Shown: positions 62,611 through 64,000 of the stretch, piece by piece | Position numbering within the stretch: the first letter of the stretch is position 1 | How the letters are laid out: each line of letters starts with the position of its first letter | From: JBOCEF01 sp050586345 | GTDB lineage: Bacteria > Pseudomonadota > Alphaproteobacteria > Rhodobacterales > Rhodobacteraceae | Direction: 5' to 3' | Assembly (NCBI RefSeq): GCF_050586345.1 | Contig: NZ_JBOCEF010000007.1 | Location: forward strand, 74,799-138,798 | Length of the DNA: 64,000 nucleotides | Notes under the pieces: model-generated | Told to the model about the DNA's origin: nothing | The model's database searches: none | The model's input: only the letters and a program-made list of their open reading frames with translations | Translations under genes and position numbers: made by a program

Positions 62611-63468
62611 ATGTCGAAGGCCATCATCACCTGCGCGATCAACGGCGTTCTGACCGACCCGCGCCAGCACGACGTCCCCGTGACGCCCGCCGAGATGGCC
62701 GCCGAGGCCCGCCGCGCCTATGAGGCCGGGGCCAGCGTCATGCATATCCACCTGCGCCGCCAGGAGGAGGGGATGGGCCATCTTCCCTCCTGGGACCCGG
62801 AGCTGTCGCGCGAGGTGCAGGCCGCGATCCGCGAGGCCTGCCCGGGGGTCATCATCAACCACACCTCGGGCGTCGTGGGGCCGGATTACCAGCAGGCGCT
62901 CGACTGCATCGCCCGCACGCGGCCAGAGATGGCGGCCTGCAACGCGGGCTCTCTGAACTACCTCAAGACCCGCCGCGACGGGTCCTGGGCCTGGGCGCCG
63001 ATCCTGTTCGACAACCCGGTCGAGAAGGTCCAGGCCTTCCTCGACGTGATCCTCGCCGCAGGCGCGATCCCGGAATTCGAGTGCTTCGACACCGGCATCG
63101 TGCGCAGCGTCGGCATGTATCGCGAGGCGGGGATGTTCTCCGGCCCGCCGCAGATGAATTTCGTGATGGGGGTGGCGTCGGGGATGCCGACGGACCCGGA
63201 GCTGCTGCCGATCCTCAAGCGCCTGGCGCCCGAGGACGCCCGCTGGCAGGTCACCGCCATCGGCCGGGCCGAGATCTGGCCGCTGCATGCGAAGACGGCC
63301 GAGTTGGGCGGGCACCTGCGCACGGGGCTCGAGGACACGTTCTACCTGCCCGGCGGGGAGAAGGCGTCCTCCAACGGGCAGTTGATCGAGGCCATGGCGA
63401 AGACCGCGCGCGACGCCGGGCGCGAGGTGGCGAGCGCAGCGGAGGCGCGGGAGATGATGGGGCTCTGA
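62611..63468 (+). CDS. Beta-keto-acid cleavage enzyme (DUF849/BKACE)
   Basis: 285 residues with GGAGGA before the ATG. Family marks: AIITCAINGVLTDPRQHDVP, zinc-binding ASVMHIHLRRQEEGMGHLPS, GVIINHTSGVVG, EMAACNAGSLNYLKTR and the C-terminal GLEDTFYLPGGEKASSNGQL. BKACE enzymes split a beta-keto acid with acetyl-CoA into acetoacetate and a new acyl-CoA. With the AraC regulator and the acyl-CoA carboxylase it suggests a catabolic route ending in a keto acid; the true substrate is unknown. Confidence 0.92.
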   Translation: MSKAIITCAINGVLTDPRQHDVPVTPAEMAAEARRAYEAGASVMHIHLRRQEEGMGHLPSWDPELSREVQAAIREACPGVIINHTSGVVGPDYQQALDCIARTRPEMAACNAGSLNYLKTRRDGSWAWAPILFDNPVEKVQAFLDVILAAGAIPEFECFDTGIVRSVGMYREAGMFSGPPQMNFVMGVASGMPTDPELLPILKRLAPEDARWQVTAIGRAEIWPLHAKTAELGGHLRTGLEDTFYLPGGEKASSNGQLIEAMAKTARDAGREVASAAEAREMMGL

Positions 63469-63503
63469 GGCGTGGCGGGGGCTTCCGCCCCCGGTCCCCC
63501 GAT

Positions 63504-63524
63504 CAAGGGGGCAACGCCCCCTTG
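63504..63524 (+). terminator. Hairpin downstream of the DUF849 gene
   Basis: CAAGGGGGC and GCCCCCTTG pair around AAC; a smaller GGGGGC/GCCCCC stem precedes it at 63477-63492. There is no U-run. Confidence 0.55.
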
Positions 63525-63650
63525 AGAACCCCCGAAAGTGGTGGAGCGCCCGGGATGGGGAGCGTTGCGGCGGTTATTAGCGGATGGATGCTGCTTTGAA
63601 GCGCCTGAGGGGAGGAACCTCCCCCCAGGTCGCTCCCTCAAGCGTTGGTC

Positions 63651-63718
63651 GGGCTTCAGCCGCGTCAAGGCCAGGCCGCCTGCGGCGGTGCTGCGCAGCC
63701 TTGACCCGGCTGAAGCCC
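63651..63718. repeat. Long inverted repeat, REP-like element
   Basis: A 21-base arm (63651-63671) pairs with 63698-63718 at 20 of 21 positions. The left arm begins GGGCTTCAGCC and ends GTCAAGGC. The 26-base loop holds a second small stem (CCGCC/GGCGG). I recall similar TCAAGGC/GCCTTGA hairpins between genes in Rhodobacteraceae, but cannot check. Confidence 0.7.
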
Positions 63719-63910
63719 TCGCGCGCGGTGGAAGCGCCGGGCGCTCGGCCCGGGGCGCGCTGAAGGGGGAGACGCGCCCATGGCGCGGGGCGGGCGGGCC
63801 GATGCGGGCCGAAGGACCGCGAGGTCCGGCAGCCGCGCGCCTTGGCTCATCCCACGCGACGCGCAAGCAACGCACAACGCCCAGTTTGCGGGAGGAGGGG
63901 GTGCGGGGGA

Positions 63911-63957
<47 letters not shown>

Positions 63958-64000
63958 GGAACACCCCGCCCAACCCCCCCAAAACCCCAACCACACCGCC

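Overview
The window is very GC-rich (about 70% by eye). Genes are packed tightly, with many ATGA/GTGA stop-start overlaps and GTG starts. Several gene types point to an alphaproteobacterium of the order Rhodobacterales: two proteins with VPLPA-CTERM-like tails, an iscR-led suf operon, a RutR-controlled pyrimidine cluster, a riboflavin operon with a RibBA whose second domain is degenerate, and an ArsJ arsenic operon. I cannot name the genus. The last 100 bases contain G13 and C30 homopolymer runs and look like a low-quality contig end.

Layout. 1-4.7 kb is a sulfur cluster: a partial sulfide:quinone oxidoreductase, a SulP anion permease, a DUF2892 membrane protein and a TsoY-like membrane protein with an exact ATTC-N8-GAAT (SqrR-type) operator. 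4.8-6.8 kb is a MarR regulator with a Bcr/CflA-type efflux pump. 6.8-10.2 kb is an arsenic operon: an ArsR regulator fused to an ArsC-like phosphatase domain, an arsenic-associated GAPDH and ArsJ. 10.3-19.4 kb is the minus-strand Fe-S assembly operon iscR-iscS-sufB-(hypothetical)-(YbjQ)-sufC-sufD-(two Yip1-like proteins)-sufS, ending near a small ORF.

19.7-23.2 kb holds a hydrolase, a small membrane protein, anmK and tyrS. 23.3-26.8 kb is a giant AsmA-like protein. A Bcp peroxiredoxin follows. 27.5-32.9 kb is a capsule/exopolysaccharide patch with two GT4 glycosyltransferases, a Wza-like lipoprotein and a KpsS-like protein. 33-36 kb is ribE-ribB(A)-ribH-nusB, then a GGDEF/EAL protein and the first VPLPA-type protein.

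39-50 kb is a pyrimidine/dihydropyrimidine utilisation regulon. It has an NMT1-type binding protein, ABC permeases and ATPase, dihydropyrimidinase, an N-carbamoyl-amino-acid amidohydrolase, a cupin, an omega-aminotransferase and RutR. A perfect RutR palindrome lies in the aminotransferase/rutR divergent gap and a near-perfect one lies before the binding protein. The first enzyme (dihydropyrimidine dehydrogenase) is not in the window.

50-56.6 kb holds a hypothetical protein, a DUF2333 protein, an inositol-monophosphatase family protein, EF-P, tRNA-Gln(CTG) with its own promoter and terminator, the second VPLPA-CTERM protein and a PhoD-like phosphatase. 56.7-63.5 kb is an acyl-CoA catabolic module: acyl-CoA dehydrogenase, both subunits of a biotin-dependent acyl-CoA carboxylase, an AraC regulator and a divergent beta-keto-acid cleavage enzyme (DUF849). 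The final 0.5 kb is non-coding, with a long dispersed-repeat-like hairpin and the homopolymer end.
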